Assembly (NCBI GenBank): GCA_018697195.1
Contig: CM031858.1
Span: 133,185,715-133,249,714, forward strand
Direction: 5' to 3'
Origin: Certhia americana
Lineage: Eukaryota; Chordata; Aves; Passeriformes; Certhiidae
Length of the DNA stretch: 64,000 nt
Shown here: positions 1-27,063 of the stretch, one piece after another
Numbering within the stretch: position 1 is the first letter of the stretch
How the letters are laid out: each line of letters begins with the position of its first letter
Position numbers and translations under genes: made by a program
Notes under the pieces: generated by a model
The model's database searches: none
Told to the model about the DNA's origin: nothing
The model's input: only the letters and a program-made list of their open reading frames with translations

Positions 1-2587
1 TACCCCAGATTGTTCCTCAGGAAGCCACTTCCACAGGTTGAAAGGCCAGATTTGGTGCTGAGCCAATGCCAGACATATGTCCGGCCATGTGTACAGGGGA
101 TGAAACAACTTCAAGAACTATCCTGCATCCATGTGCAGAGTTTAACCATCCATCATGGATCCAGTTCCTGTTAGCCACACCAGCACCTTTCTAGCTGCTG
201 CTCTGGACCAGAGTCTGCTGAGGAGAGACAGACAAACTGCCATGGTTTGTGGGGTTGCAGGGGAGAAGACGGTAGCACATGGACACAAGCCAGTTGTCTC
301 ACGACCTCAGAAAAAGAGGAGAATGCACATACTAAACAAATGATGGCAATGCAGTGGCTACAAAGCAGCTATGACTGTAGTTACCTGTTGCTCTTAATAC
401 CTGCAGCTCCTACTCAGCAGTGTGCTTTGGAAACCTTTCATGATTCACCTCTGGAGCTTTTAACACAGAAAGTGTGACTGAACTGCTCCCTCAGGCCATT
501 TTCAGGAATGGAAAAGTTTACCCAGGGGTCCGAAAGGACTCTGAAAACTCTACAGCTTCTCCTTTCTTCTGACTTTATCATGGGACAACACAGGTCTTGC
601 AGCAAAAACGGGAAATTTATAGGGTCAAACTTGCTGTGCAGCCACCAATGTCCTGGTCTCCATGACATTTTTCTTAGCTTGGGGCTAGAGTCCTGTGCAA
701 TGAACATCATCTGGAACTGCAATCTGGGGTGTTACCAGAAGTCCAGAAGGAGATTGTGTATCCCAAAGGAACACACTTAATTAGGTGCAGTCTTCCTCTG
801 ATTTCTTCATATAACAGATTCCATGAATTTTCTTAATCAGCAGCCTAAACTCATGTGGCTGACACTCTGCGGGTTTGGAAGAGAGATGTGAGGATGTGAG
901 GAAGGTGTAAATTAAACTAGGTCACATCAAGATTATTCTAATTTACTTCCGGTGCTTGCAGAGTTGGCTTCCACTTCATCTCCTGCCTCAAGCACCCCAG
1001 CTCATTACTTACACTAATTAGACTCCTAAAGCTAGATTGATGCTAATGTGTAGGCAGAAATACAAATACAATTTTAGTGAATTACAGTATGATTGCCCAG
1101 CAGAGATTCTCCATTCTACCTCATAGCCCAGTGCCCCTGCAAAACCAAAAGTGGTGCATAAAACACTCCAATGCTATGGCACCAGCACCCATCTGCTTCC
1201 TCAGGGAGCTTCTCCGGGCAAAAAGCAAGTGCTTCAGTGGCACAAGAGCAGAAAGGAATGGTCAGCACCCACCCCAGTGGGCCATCATGCTGAGGGGTTG
1301 GTTTTCATCCAGGACAGGAGCAGAAAGTCCTGCTCAAGGGGATGAAGGGAGGGAAGGACACACCAGGTTTCTTGATGGTATTTCCCTCCCATAGACACAA
1401 CCTATCACTGGCCGTGCCAGCCCCTGAGCAGAAGGAGCCACTGGTACCCTGGAGCAGCTGGCATCCACTTCCATGTGGGAAGATACCACATCATGCAGGC
1501 CAGTGGCCCTGGGAAAAATAACTCATCAATCACTAATGGAGAGACACAGGAGATGCTTCTACTATGTAGGAGTAGATGCTAAAGAACAGCTGAGCAGGGG
1601 GCTGTGGTTTATTTTTAATTCTGTAAAGTATATTTGCCTTCCACATGATCCTCTCATTCTTCCCCTCCCATCACATGTAAATAGACAGACAGTAAATGGC
1701 ACATTCAGGTCCCAGCAGACTGAGCCACAGCACGGAGCTGCTGCAGATTGCAGTGTATGCTGCAGCTGTCTTGCAGACCTGCCAGCATTTCAGAGACATC
1801 TTCCTTTTCCTCACCCCAGAGCAAGGTCAAGAGAGTCTGCAGGGTAACCCCATGGGCACTTTGCAGCCCATGCTGCTGATCTTGGCTGACAGGCCCATGC
1901 ACAGTGCAGTCCCAGACCACCACACATTTGGCCACTGATGAAAACCTCAGGATGCAAAAGCCCTTCCTGGGTAGAATGATGTTTCACTCCTGGAAAGTTT
2001 ATTGGTTAATCTACAAGGGCTCTCAAATAAAGTTTATGAGTCTATAAAAGCTTCCTGCCACGAAATGGCCTCAGGAGCCAAGGATAACCTGTGTGAGCTC
2101 TACCACAGCCTTTTAACAGGAGGAATGCCAGGATGTGGTGCAGGCTGCTCCAAGGGGCTGGAGGGAGGGTAGCTGTGAAACAGGAAGCCCGAGCTCCTTG
2201 CTACAAACATCACCAGCTGTCTTCAGCCCACGACTGCCATGGTGGCACTCAGGCCAGCTGGCAGCCTGGATGACCCACATGGATGGACACTGCTCTGAAG
2301 GTACTTGCTGCCCCTGAACCAAAATCTACCACCCTCTCATGATCTTATGTTCTAGCCTTTCATTGCAAAAGCCAGGCAGTGGTGATAAAATTAGAACAGC
2401 TGCTGCTGACAATTAATTAGCTTCAGATAAGGTCTTCAGGGTGGCCACTGGGAAATAAATGAATGCTGTTTAAGCCAGCACTGTTAAGTCCCCCTGGCAA
2501 TCTCTGCCAGATCTGACCCTGCCAGGAGGCACTAGGTAGTCAAGCAAGGGGCTCTTCCAGCTTCTGCTTGCAGGGCTGGGTCTCCTC
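1..2587. other. Intergenic DNA, no gene recognised
   Basis: I see no exon with splice sites, no conserved protein frame and no repeat that I can name here. The open frames present are short, overlap on both strands and have no recognisable motif. The stretch lies beyond the 3' end of RRM2B. Confidence 0.6.
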
Positions 2588-2720
2588 CAGCACAGCACAG
2601 CACAGCACAGCACAGCACAGCACAGCACAGCACAGCACAGCACAGCACAGCANNNNNNNNNNCACAGCACAGCACAGCACAGCACAGCACAGCACAGCAC
2701 AGCACAGCATAGCACAGCAC
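2588..2720. repeat. (CAGCA)n pentanucleotide microsatellite with internal 10-N gap
   Basis: A near-perfect tandem array of the five-base unit CAGCA runs through the interval, with one variant unit near the right end (CATAG). Positions 2653-2662 are Ns, so the true repeat number is unknown. On the minus strand it reads as an apparent Leu/Cys/Ala-Val repeat frame, which is only a translation of the microsatellite. Confidence 0.95.
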
Positions 2721-3029
2721 TGCAAAAGGGCTGGCACACTCTGACAATGGACTGCAGCTTCATAGGTTTCTGGGTTTTTTAAAAATGGATGTTTGTTCTA
2801 GTGTAGTCTAAAACACTGCTGGCCCTGAGGAAAGGTGAATACCTGCCCAGCATGGCACAAACTCCACCTTCATTCCAACTTACCCTCCACCTCACCTGTG
2901 TGTAAGTATTATTTTATGCAGGAAGAGCAGAGAATGGGACTTTATAGATGCTTAGTACACCAAACCACACCCATAGTCTCACATCAGGCACTGACTTCCA
3001 GTGTTTTCAGTGGCTCCCCATGACACTGA

Positions 3030-3260
3030 AAGAGGGTAGTCTTGAATTGGATACTAGGAAAAAATTGTTTACTGTGAGGGCGGCCAGGCACTGGAACTGG
3101 TTGCCAAGAAAAGCAACCTGGAAATGTTCAAGGCCAGGCTGGATGAGGCTTTGAGCCATCTAGTTTAGAGGAAGGTGCCCCAGCCCATAGCAGGGAAATT
3201 AGAGCTAGATTGTCTGTAAGATCCCTTCCATCCCAAACTATCTGTGCTTCTGTACTCACA
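3030..3260 (+). mobile_element. CR1 LINE 3' fragment
   Basis: The stretch matches the familiar 3' part of avian CR1: an 'aggaaaaaattgtttactg' block, a 'ggcactggaactggttgcc' block, a 'ttcaaggccaggctggatg' block, and a final 'gatcccttccatcccaaact'. It is 5'-truncated, as most CR1 copies are. Its terminal 8-bp repeats are worn. Confidence 0.85.
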
Positions 3261-5956
3261 AGAATCCTGTGTGAGGATCTGCCTTCCCATCTTTGAGGTC
3301 TATGGAAAATGCTTCTCACCCCAGCCACTGCCATCCATCTGCACAAGCAGTATGTGCGTTGAACATCACTGATGCATGTGCAACTGTGGTAAACTTTCAC
3401 TTTTCAGCCTCATAAGCAAAAGTACCTGTTGAGAGGAAAAAAATTGCTTTTCCTACTTCTGACAAAAAAATTGACTTTTTGTATGGTTGATGTGAGGCTA
3501 ACCAGACCCTGTTAATTTGGACCTACACTCAGCATTAACAGGGAAATGAATTAGCATGACACAAATGAAACAGAAGTGGCAGTAATTGGGCTCTGTTTTA
3601 GGGGCTTTGGGTAACACCATTTAAGCTTAAAATATAGTCAGCATGTGCCAATGCTGCTACTTCCATCTAATGGATGTGGAAGAGAAAGATCTGCTTATGC
3701 AGGTATCATACCACAAAGTATTGCAGCACCAAGAGTAAATGTAGGTTAATATTCTAAGTAATGAAAGAGCTCTAACACACTTCTCAAGAACCTCATGTTT
3801 TTAAAGTATGCAAATCTAATGGGCCCAAGGTGAATAAAATCAGTCGGGGGAAGGGGGAGAAAAAGAAAAAAATCAAGACAGCTAAAAATACAATCATTTT
3901 TTTTAATTATACAGAGGGATTCTTATCCAGTGACTTAGTGTTGCAAACAAGCATTGCAGTATGGCCTACTGTGAGAATCCCAGCATTTATTTCAGCAGCA
4001 CACAATGCTTCCCTATGAATTTGTCTGGCCTCAGCAGCTTATCAAAAGCCATAAAACATCCTGCCTGCATGAGATGCAGGACATGCATCCCATAGCTGTG
4101 GACACTACCTTACAGCCTGATAGCTCAAGAGGACTGGGGGCTACAGGGACTCATCACCTTGACCCTCTGCCTGGGTGCAGGGCTTGTGGCACTGCCCAGC
4201 TGCTGTCATTTAAAGGTGCTCCAAAGGCAGGTGACATCCTCACTCTGCCCTCAAACCCTGCTCAGTATGGGAGAAGCTGGGAAAATATTTTTTGGCTTTA
4301 CACCCTTCTCTGCTAATGAGGAATTAAAGCAAACTGGACCAACTTCATGGAAGGGGCTTCTAATAACAGGAATCTTGGAGAAACGAACCAAGCAATGCTT
4401 TTTTCCATGATGATGTTAATACAAAAATGAGGCACATATGGTACGGTAGTGGCTGTAGGATCCCTCCAGACACCATTCCATTAGCCCACAGAGGGATGAC
4501 TAAGCAGGAGACAGAGGGATGACTGAGCAAGGAGCAAGACAGCTCTGTCAGGGCTTATCGTAACACTCATCTCTGAAGCCAGAAATTTCACACACTGTGA
4601 AAGAAGTAATTTAATTAAAACATTCAGTTCTCCAGTCAGTCTAGTAAGCTGTAATCTAACTCTATTCGCCTTCAAACTGAAAGAAAAAAGAAATCAATAA
4701 CTGATATGCAAGCCTCTTCTCACGGGGCAGAAATGTTTGCTATAACAATTAAACTGGTACTCCTCTGCACCATGGGTTTTATCATTGCCCTGGGACCCTG
4801 CAACCAAGGAACAGTCTTTATTCACTAACCTGGCTTAAATTCATCAATGGAAACACTTCTCCATAGTTACCTAGCCAAGAGGAACTCAACAGCTGAGGTG
4901 AATTTTAAAGACACTTCCCTATTTTCCTGGAGTCTCATTTAATGCCCACTCTCTCCTGTAGTCCCAGCAACCCAAATTTTCTCCCACCTGGAAAGCTGAG
5001 ATGCCTAAGAGATGCAGGTATTGGGGAGTTTCTGTGCACCAAAAGATGGGTTAGATGTACCTGGGCTCAGGTCTGGTCTGGTGGAGCTGACAAAAAGGAC
5101 ACCTCAAATCCTGCTCCATACTGTGAGGATCAAAGCACGCCTGAGCTCAAAAAAGTTAATCCAGTAGCAAATAAACTAGTAAAGGCCCATAGAAATGTTT
5201 TCAAATGCTAGAGACCTAATAATGAAACATTCAGTTTAGTAGAGAATCATACTTGTTCCAAAGATGTAAATTACCTCTTCAAAGAGATCTAAAGCTTCCT
5301 GTGTCCTGTGTCTTCCAGGGCTTGCCCACATGCACAGACTCTGTTTTGGGGAATGAGGATCTCTCCACTGAGGGGCTGTGGATCAGAGCAGAGACATCCC
5401 AGTCCTTAGCATTGCTGCTGCCAAGGTTGGAATGGTAACAGCCATGGTGGGGCTGCAATTTTCAGGGCTCATGCCTCCCCAGGTCTGCTCTGAGCTCCTC
5501 ATGCTTCACACGGGCAGCAAATATTCCCAGTATTTGTGATTTTCCAGGCTCCCAAAGCTACCTCTGCCATTACTTCCAAGTGAGCAGATAACACCGGTGT
5601 TATTATTCAGTACTATTATTAGATATTTATTAAATATTTATTAGTATTTGTGCTGCTCACCATTGGGTTCAGTTCCCCAGAGCTGGGGTGCTGAAGCCCT
5701 CAGGGAAGCTTTTGCAGGACATGAGTGACCACATGAGTCTGTGTATGATGATCCCTTTTGTGCCACCACTGCTGGCATCTAAGCAAAGAGGAGTGAATGG
5801 GCGGTCACTCCCATTGCCTCCAGCACATTTTTTGCTTGACATACTTTTCCTACCCAAGACATGTCACTGCCTTCAGCATTTCCCAGCCCTTCCCTGAGTG
5901 GTCTCAGTCTCTCAGGAGGTGGCTGATGTACCACCAGTCTGCCTTCAATTAATCTC
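3261..5956. other. Intergenic DNA, no gene recognised
   Basis: No coding exon or named repeat was recognised. There is a small imperfect direct repeat of 'agagggatgact' near 4490-4530 and an AT-rich patch around 5600-5650 (repeated TTATTA/ATATTTATTA). Neither has an evident function. Confidence 0.5.
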
Positions 5957-6541
5957 TCAAAACTGCCTGTGATGCAGCAAACAGCCCATCCTGCTCTGGA
6001 GACCCCTATGGCAGAGGCCAGCAGTGGTGACCATCATCAGCACACAATGGGCCCTGGACAGGCTGCTTGGTAACAGACCTGCAGACACAGCACAGGTACA
6101 GAGCCTGGAGAACCTCCTGCATGGTAAGGCCACCAGCTGTGGAGAGGTTTCTTGCATTTCCTCATAAAACAACTCAAGTAAAATCTCTTCAGAGCCATAT
6201 CTCTGGGCTAAGGAATAGTGATGGGGAGGCAGACTTTCCCTGAAGCTCTCAAGTTCAGCATAGGCTGCACTGTCAGAGGCTTTTGTCAGATCAGTAAAAA
6301 ATATCTGAATGTTGAGACCTGTTCTTAACACTTCTCTTGGATCTGCCAATTGACAAAAAAAAATAATCCCACCACCCCCTCTGGTATCCACCCAAAGCCT
6401 CCAGTGTGATTTTGGGAGCCTCATCACTAAAAGAAGTAACTTATGGATGACCTCAAAGAGAACCTTGTTTGAGGGGCTTATGAAAACCACACCAGCCTCA
6501 TGAGTGTGCAGCCCCCTCTGAGCCCAGGCTGGGGCAAACAA
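5957..6541 (-). mobile_element. Decayed RTE-type LINE reverse transcriptase fragment
   Basis: An uninterrupted minus-strand frame of 194 residues contains, in order, LPKSHW, RGGGGIIFFCQL and FFTDLTKASDS. These match in order and roughly in spacing the RTE-clade reverse transcriptase blocks LPxSQxGFR, RGTxDMIFxxRQL and F(V/I)DLTKAFD. The last is motif A, which holds one catalytic Asp. The Phe of motif A has become Ser, the sequence after it is hard to align, and no YxDD box is visible, so this is a relic. It differs from CR1, whose motif A reads LDFxKAFD. The family (for example AviRTE or an older RTE) cannot be named without a search. The open frame may be kept by chance. Confidence 0.5.
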
Positions 6542-7219
6542 ACATGGTTCTGGTCAGCAGCTGCCCCAGTCTGACAGACCAGTACTTCTTCACTGCAGGC
6601 CTTTCCTCTGATGCTTGCACTGCACACTGGGATCAGCAAGAGCCAAGTCCAAGCCAGGCAGGACTTCAGTCTGAGCTGCAGTTGAAAGGGCACAGCAGCA
6701 CCCTGCCATCCATCACACAGAGTGGGCAGAGCAGTGACCAGCAGAGCTGCTTACGGCATCCCAGTGGCCTAATTTCAGTAGGAGTAGGAGTAGAATACGA
6801 CATTTAGGAGAGGCTTTCAAGATAGCCTTTGAGCAGATCACATCCATCTGTCCCCATGCCAGCACAGATTTTTTTCTGACTTTCACTGGGCACCAGAAGG
6901 ACAGAATCCAAAGTCAGTCCCTGCTGGCGAAGTCACGGAAGAATCCGAAATAACTTTCCATCAGTCTGTTGATTTTTTTTCATTATTTGCTGGTGAGGAC
7001 CTCCCCCTGCCTCTGCAGCAAGAGGCATTTCCTAAAGGAACAGGCAAGGCCTTGGAATAAGCCCCAGAGATGGCCTGAACCCATGGCAGGAGTCAACACC
7101 TCACACTTAATGCCAGGCTGTCCATGCAGTTCCCTGTGACAGCTCTTCTACAAGCTCACTAGAGATGCTGCAGCAGTTATGGGAGGCCATTCCCAGAGTA
7201 ACAAAACAGTGGGCTACAG

Positions 7220-7745
7220 CACAAAAAGGGATTGATGGTACAGATTGAGTGCTGTGTCAGTTCTGGGCCCCTCAGTTTGGGAAGGACACTTGGAGAGCAT
7301 CCAGAGGAGGCAACGAGGATGGTGAGGGGCTGGGAACACAAATCCTGTGAGGAACGGCTGAGGGAGCTGGGGGTGTTTAGCCTGGAGAAAAGGAGACTCA
7401 GGGGTGACCTTATCACTGTCTGCAACTCCCTGAAAGGTGGCTGCAGTCAGGTGGAGGTTGGTCTCTTTCACCAGGCAGCAGCTGACAGAACCAGAGGACA
7501 CAGTCTCAAGTTGTGCCAGGGGAAACACAGGTTGAATATCAGGAAAAAGTTTTTCATGCAAAGAATAATGAAGTATTGGAATGGTGTGCCTGGGGAGGTG
7601 GTAGAGTCACCATCCCTAGATGTGTTTTAAAAAAGGCTGGATGTGGCACATGGTGCCATGGTTTAGTTGAGGTGTTAGGGCATGAGCTGGACTTGGTGAT
7701 CTTGGAGGTCTCTTCCAATCTTGTCATTCTTTGAATTCTGTGAAT
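7220..7745 (+). mobile_element. CR1 LINE 3' fragment
   Basis: Sense-strand CR1 signature blocks occur in order: 'ttctgggcccctcagtttgg', 'cggctgagggagctgggggt', 'tagcctggagaaaaggagac', 'ggttggtctctttcaccagg', 'gaggtggtagagtcaccatc' and a terminal 'cattctttgaattctgtgaa', a worn version of the CR1 3' octamer repeat. The conceptual translation is broken, so it is a dead, 5'-truncated copy. Confidence 0.93.
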
Positions 7746-10040
7746 ATATTCCTGTATAACCCATCAGCAGCCACACTAGAGCCAATGCAGTGCTGAATGG
7801 TGCTGGCCAAAGCAATAGAAGGAAGAGGACAAGTAAGCCCCTCAAGCATATTTGTAAAAAAGGATCTGCATGGCAGCAGTCCCTGGTCAGCAGCACTCCA
7901 CAAGAAGCTGTAATATTCATAGCATTGTGTCACGGAAGTCTCATGTCTGCCACCCACAAATCCTTTCATTTCATTCAAAGGGTCAAAATTTACTGGGAAT
8001 TCCCCAGCCTGCCCATGTGAGTACACTCGAACAGCCAAATGCCAAAGTTACTGTTCAAAGCAAAAATGTGTGCTCCAAAGGGGCCAAAATCAGCCATTCC
8101 TGAGATTTACCTGCATTTCAAGCTGAAAAAACTTTAGCTAAAGCTATCAGAGCACAGTTCTATCCCAGGGCAGCCCTGGTTCCTAGAGCCAGATTATATA
8201 CAATGGGATGGGACCACTGCCCATCTGTGCCCAGGCTGCACTGCTGCTGTCATCTGTGCCCAGGTGGCAAGGAAAGGCAACAGCGAAACAGGGCAAGGCA
8301 GCAGCTGCTGGCAAACCAGGAATAGCATCCCTTAACAGCAATATTACAGTGCCCATCTTGCCCTTCTGCTCCAGAGAGAGGGTTTGCTAAAATCTAATAT
8401 TCAATAGCTTCTCCCCTCAGCTCTGCTGGTGCATGCATGTGGTGTGTATGCACATCCCTGTGTGCCAGACGTGCACACCCGTGCACACAAACACGGTCTG
8501 CACATGCATGTGAGCATTCCTGAGGCATGTAGCATGGACAGTAGGCCCCAGACACACAAGCATCCTCCTGGCAAACACAAGCTCAGCCACATGGAACATT
8601 AATGCGTCAGCATCACCAGTGACTGACTCCCAGAAGGAGCTCTAGATAATAGTGACAGAAACATTAATATTTTCTGACTCAAGGGCTCCACCAGGAGGTA
8701 AAACCAGCCCAGACCATCCCCTTAGGAAGGTTAGAAGAAAACGCTCCTCTGGCAGGCTGGGTGACTGGCAGGGAGGCCACACTTGCTATTTCAAAGCTTT
8801 CACCATTCAAAGACAAGAACAAGAAATGTGGTGGAAGTGGACCAGCACAGCGTCAGCCAGCCAGGGGCAGGCTACAATTCTGAGGGTGCTGTTACATACA
8901 CAGCACCCTCACTTGCTGCAAAAATCTTACCAGTCCAGAAACACTAAGAAAGAGGTTGCTAACTGCCCTGCCTTCATCCACTATTATTTCCCAGCAAGGG
9001 CTGGGAATACTCACTGACCTACTGCACTTGGCAGTGGTTTCACAGCCAGCTGGAGCACAGTGTTGGGAGCACGATGTCTGCTCATGGCTACTGATAACCA
9101 ACTCACAGGATTTGTGGGGAGGCACATGACTGCTTGAAAGGGAACAATGGGAACCACAGAGGCCACTTTGGAATTTAAAAGGGAGATTCTTCCCATGAGT
9201 CTCAGCTCCTATTGCAACCCCCAGAGAGAGGCTTCTACTCATCTGACCCTTGCAGACATGTTCTGCACCATGAGACAAACACCTCCAGGAAGCACCTTCT
9301 CTGTCACACTGGCCATAGCAAGTCACACACCAGCCTTTGTCCAACTCAGAGCACACAGACCACGTACACTAAAGGGATGCTCCACGCCTTCTCTCCCACA
9401 CACACACACGTTTCAGGCTCTTTTTAAGCTTGATGGCTGCAGTGTGAGATACACAGAGCCCTCAGAAGCCCATTGGGTTTCTGCCCAGTGCCCAGCAGTG
9501 GTGGAAGAGGGCTCCTTCTGTCCCTTCATGCCTGTCTCAAGGAGGCACAAAGAGGCTGCAGGGATAAGACTTTTGAAATGACAGCTCTGAGAGCGCATAC
9601 ACAAGCAGGTGCCTGGCTGGCCCCAGCTCATGGCCTGAACCCAGTGATGCTGTGAATGTGATGATGTGCAGCCAGGCTGCCTGCCCCAAGGACATGATGA
9701 CCTTGCTACATCAGGTACTACCCACTGACTACATTTTTGGAGTGTTTCTTCACTGAATCTTACAGATTCACAAAAGATTTCTCTTTGTGCCAGAGATTCC
9801 CAATTAAAAACAAACGAAAAAAACAAACACCAAACCCACTTGTTTTCTCACTAGACTGCAAAACCTATTTCCAGGAACCAGGAAGAGCAAGTCAAGAGCT
9901 CCAGAAAGTGCAAGACAATATATGGAGCACTCATAACTTTCCCCCACAACCCAAAAGCTGTGAATACTGACTTACTCTGTCACATCCCAATTTTATCACT
10001 TCGGATTTCACAAGGAAGCATGTAATGCGTAAATGAAGGC
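7746..10040. other. Intergenic DNA downstream of RRM2B, no gene recognised
   Basis: No splice-bounded exon or recognised repeat was found. Around 8430-8510 there is a loose CA/TG-rich patch (repeated 'gtgtgcacac'-like words). The apparent open frames overlap on both strands and show no recognisable domain. Confidence 0.5.
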
Positions 10041-10044
10041 ATGG

Positions 10045-12162
10045 GCTTCCCCACACTCAAATTTTATTGAAACTACACATATATTTTACACACAAATTGA
10101 GTGGGAGCCGTTGTACCAGACTTTGGTATTTCATATACATTTACAGAACCTGAGAACATTGCAGTTTCATATTAGAATACTCTCTGTACTGTCATCATAA
10201 TTCACAATACTCAAAATAAATGCTTTTTAGTATTTTCAGTGCATAACAGGTTCCATTACTCCAATAACAGATCCATTTACAATATTTTCTCTTTCTCCCC
10301 TATCAACTCAGTGTTTCCATGGGCTTTCCCTCTGAGTTCACAGTTCTCTTGCAGTTCGAGGATGTTAGTGAGGGCCACCAGTTCCAGCTTTTCTCTGTAT
10401 TCTCAATGTTCCCCTCTGCCCTTTTCCAAGTACCTTATGTCAAATGATACAGGCTCTTCTCTAGGAAAAAAACAGCTGTTCCATTTCCATGATCAGTACA
10501 TACTCCTGATCTTCTACAGAGACGAAAAAAAAAAAGTAAATTTTGCTGCTTATTTTTACAGCAGGGACAGCTGTCCACTAGGAACTATGCTAAGGCAGTG
10601 GACCTGTTTCATGGAACTCAGCTACCCAGGACTATGGCTGATCTGGGCTGGCAGGGGAATAAAACTTTCACCACCCCATCACCGATAGCCCGGGGCTGTC
10701 AGTTTGGCTCATGCCAGGTGTATCAAAAGCAGCACAAGGTGTTTGCAACATAAAGACTTACAAAAGCTCTTTCACAAAATGCTGAACATTATGAAAAATA
10801 CTCGGGTTTAATGAAGCAGAATCCTTTGTCTAGCTCTTGTACACTCACTTCATCTTGGAAAAAGAAAGAGCCAATCTATTTGCAGATAAACCAGGTACAT
10901 CTGAATAGATCCCTTTCACCCGAAGTACCACTGCAGCACACTAGCCACTCTTTAATCACTCCATTCTCTGCATGTGGTATCAAAAAATTACAGTTTCCAG
11001 GCATATAATCAAAAACCAAACAACAGTCCTTTTTAAGATGCTGCTACTCTATACTACTTCTGGGTTTGTTTTTGAAATGTTTAATAAATTCTTTCAGAAG
11101 CTCTTCTGTGACAGTGGTTCCAATGGTTCACATCGAACACACAACCTGAAGTACCTTCATATGTTATTGGGTGCTTCCTTACAGCCTGAGTAGTCTGTTT
11201 GTAGAACCTCAAAGAATAATTCCTTGGAATGACATGTCTTCTCACCCCTTCAATGCACAAGTGCAACCAAGAAGAGGAGAATATCAAACCATCCAGCATG
11301 ACAGGGGGAGATGCACAACACCCAGAGCTGGCTGTTTCAGTGTCAGATGATTACAAACATAACTACCAACTGTTTAATAAGGCACTTGAGCAGTGAAGCA
11401 AGGAAAAACAGGCAGCACAAGCCAAAGAACTACAGGATGTGGTTTTTTCTCCACTGTTAACAGGTGTGCCTTTTCAAGGACCATTCAAAGTCCACTGACC
11501 TGTTCAGTAATAGCTGTAAGACAAGAATCACATGTATTTGAATTAAATGCCTACCAAGACCCACCAGCTTCCCAACCATTGTCAAATTTTTTTCAGATAG
11601 AACCCAGGATAATGGAAGATTACACTTAATGCCTGGGTTTAATATTATTCTACAGTTCAGACCTCATTAAGGTCTTCCCACATTCAATTATTACTTGCAG
11701 CAGGATGAAACAGAAGAGCTTTTACTCTAGACCAAATCTATAAACATGAAAACAAAAAAACAGGAAAATAATTTATAGCAATGTTTTTACATGGAGTGAT
11801 ACCTAAATACCTCATCTGGTTTTCAGATTAAAATACCATAACATGAGGTATGTAGTTTGCTTTCTTAAAAAACTACTGAGGTCTTAAAAAAGTAGCATCC
11901 ATGTCATTTTTAAAGAGAGCAGATGAGTCAAGAGAATTTTAAAAATGCCATCCTTTTACAAAGCTATATAAACTTTTTACAAATCCCCCCTTTTTTTTTT
12001 TCAAATTACACAGAGAGAAATATTTTTACTCCTCTAACAAACAACATGAAAACCCAGGAAAAATATCCCAGTAGACTTTGATTTCCATGAGAGAAAATTA
12101 AGTCAAATTCACAACATAAAGGGACATGAGAGGGGAACAGTCACCATTCATTTGCCAATTTG
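10045..12162 (-). other. RRM2B: Probable RRM2B 3' untranslated region
   Basis: The interval runs from the RRM2B stop codon at 12,163-12,165 to a consensus poly(A) signal. It is AT-rich, contains no recognised transposon and has no splice-bounded exon. A UTR of about 2.1 kb is plausible for this gene. The exact cleavage site is inferred; RNA data would be needed to place it. Confidence 0.55.
10063..10068 (-). promoter_or_regulatory. RRM2B: Candidate poly(A) signal AATAAA for RRM2B
   Basis: The plus strand reads TTTATT, which is AATAAA on the gene strand. It is the only clear consensus hexamer I noticed in the 2.1 kb after the stop codon. Cleavage would be expected about 10-30 bases further along the minus strand, near 10,035-10,055. 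Confidence 0.55.
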
Positions 12163-25890
<13,728 letters not shown>

Positions 25891-27063
25891 CTGAAAGTGA
25901 AGCAGAGTTCTGGTTAAGGTTACCACTATTTATTTCTGCTCCTCACACTATCCCAAAGGTGTGGTATAAAGTTCACCCATGTCACACAGACACTCACCTG
26001 GCCCCCTGGGGTACGTGTCCCCTCACCCTCCATCCTTGCTCCCAGCAGCACTGCCTGTCTGCCTGGCTCTACCAGCACATCTCACACCAACCACCCCCTC
26101 CCAGCTGTGCCGGGAAGTGCCCGACACCTGTGAGCCAAAGACAAAGCCCTCTGCAGCACAGGGGGGAAATCTGCCCTGGGAGACATCAGCCACACACAGG
26201 GAGATATGTGTGAGATCACAGCACAGTGCTGCAGCCTGCAACCAGCACAGCTCCAGCAGGCTCACTGCCCAGGCATCTCCCAGCCATTTGCTTTATGTTC
26301 AGCCATGGATGGACTGTCTTAAGAAAGCCATGAGATCACAGCAACTAACCCAATTGACAGAGGACAGCCCTGTGCCACAGCGAGTCTCAGCACGGAGGTT
26401 TGTGTATGCAATCTGGGAAGGCAGCCCTACACAACAGCTCAGGTCTGGAGGCTGCTCTGGAGGCTGTCCCTTGAGTGCCGATATGAAGCTAATACATCTC
26501 TCCCCAGCAGCTGGCAGCAGAAAAACCTCTACTGTGTCCCCCATCTCCACACTGATCCTTCTGTGTGGGCTCCCAGAGGACATCTGTGCACAGCTCTTCC
26601 TCCAAGAGTTCCAGCCCAGCTGAGATGGGGAGGTGGGGACAGCTGATATTTAGGAAACAGGCCAGTGCAAAGTAGCAGGGAAGGCCCTCTGAGCAGGGCC
26701 TCCATCTTACCTCTGGCTGGGGACATCTGCTCCCAAGATGAATCCCTGCATCCATGCAGACCTGTCACCAAGCACCTACTAGAAACAACTGCTGTGAAGG
26801 GCTGCCAGGACAGCATGCTGCAACCTCTGCAGGACTGGTGGCTCAGACTGATCAGAAGTTCAGCCAGCAGGACACATTTCTAGGTTGGTTCCAAGATCCC
26901 ACTGACACTGCTGTAGAGGACAACTCACCACAGGCAGTATACAAGGTGTTACATGTAATACAGCAGAGAAGAGGAGCTGAAGGTTTTGAACACCTTCAGC
27001 TTCACCTTCTACCTTCCTGGAGGTACCTAAGTCCTTTCCCTACCCAGCCTGCTTGTAACTACT
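25891..27063. other. RRM2B intron 1, unduplicated part
   Basis: Intron sequence between exon 2 and the duplicated block. No exon, RNA gene or named transposon was recognised. A frame of 214 codons on the plus strand (25,979-26,623) is without motif and overlaps frames on the other strand, so I do not call it. Confidence 0.5.

Noticed and set aside
2470..2763. Minus-strand frame with repeated Leu-Cys-Cys-Ala-Val
   Set aside because: A translation of the CAGCA microsatellite, including the Ns.
8892..9356. 154-codon minus-strand frame
   Set aside because: No motif, no splice context and competing frames on the other strand. It looks like chance.
25979..26623. 214-codon plus-strand frame in RRM2B intron 1
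   Set aside because: No recognisable domain or splice signals, it overlaps several frames on the other strand, and it is Pro/Ser/Gln-rich as expected from CA-rich DNA.
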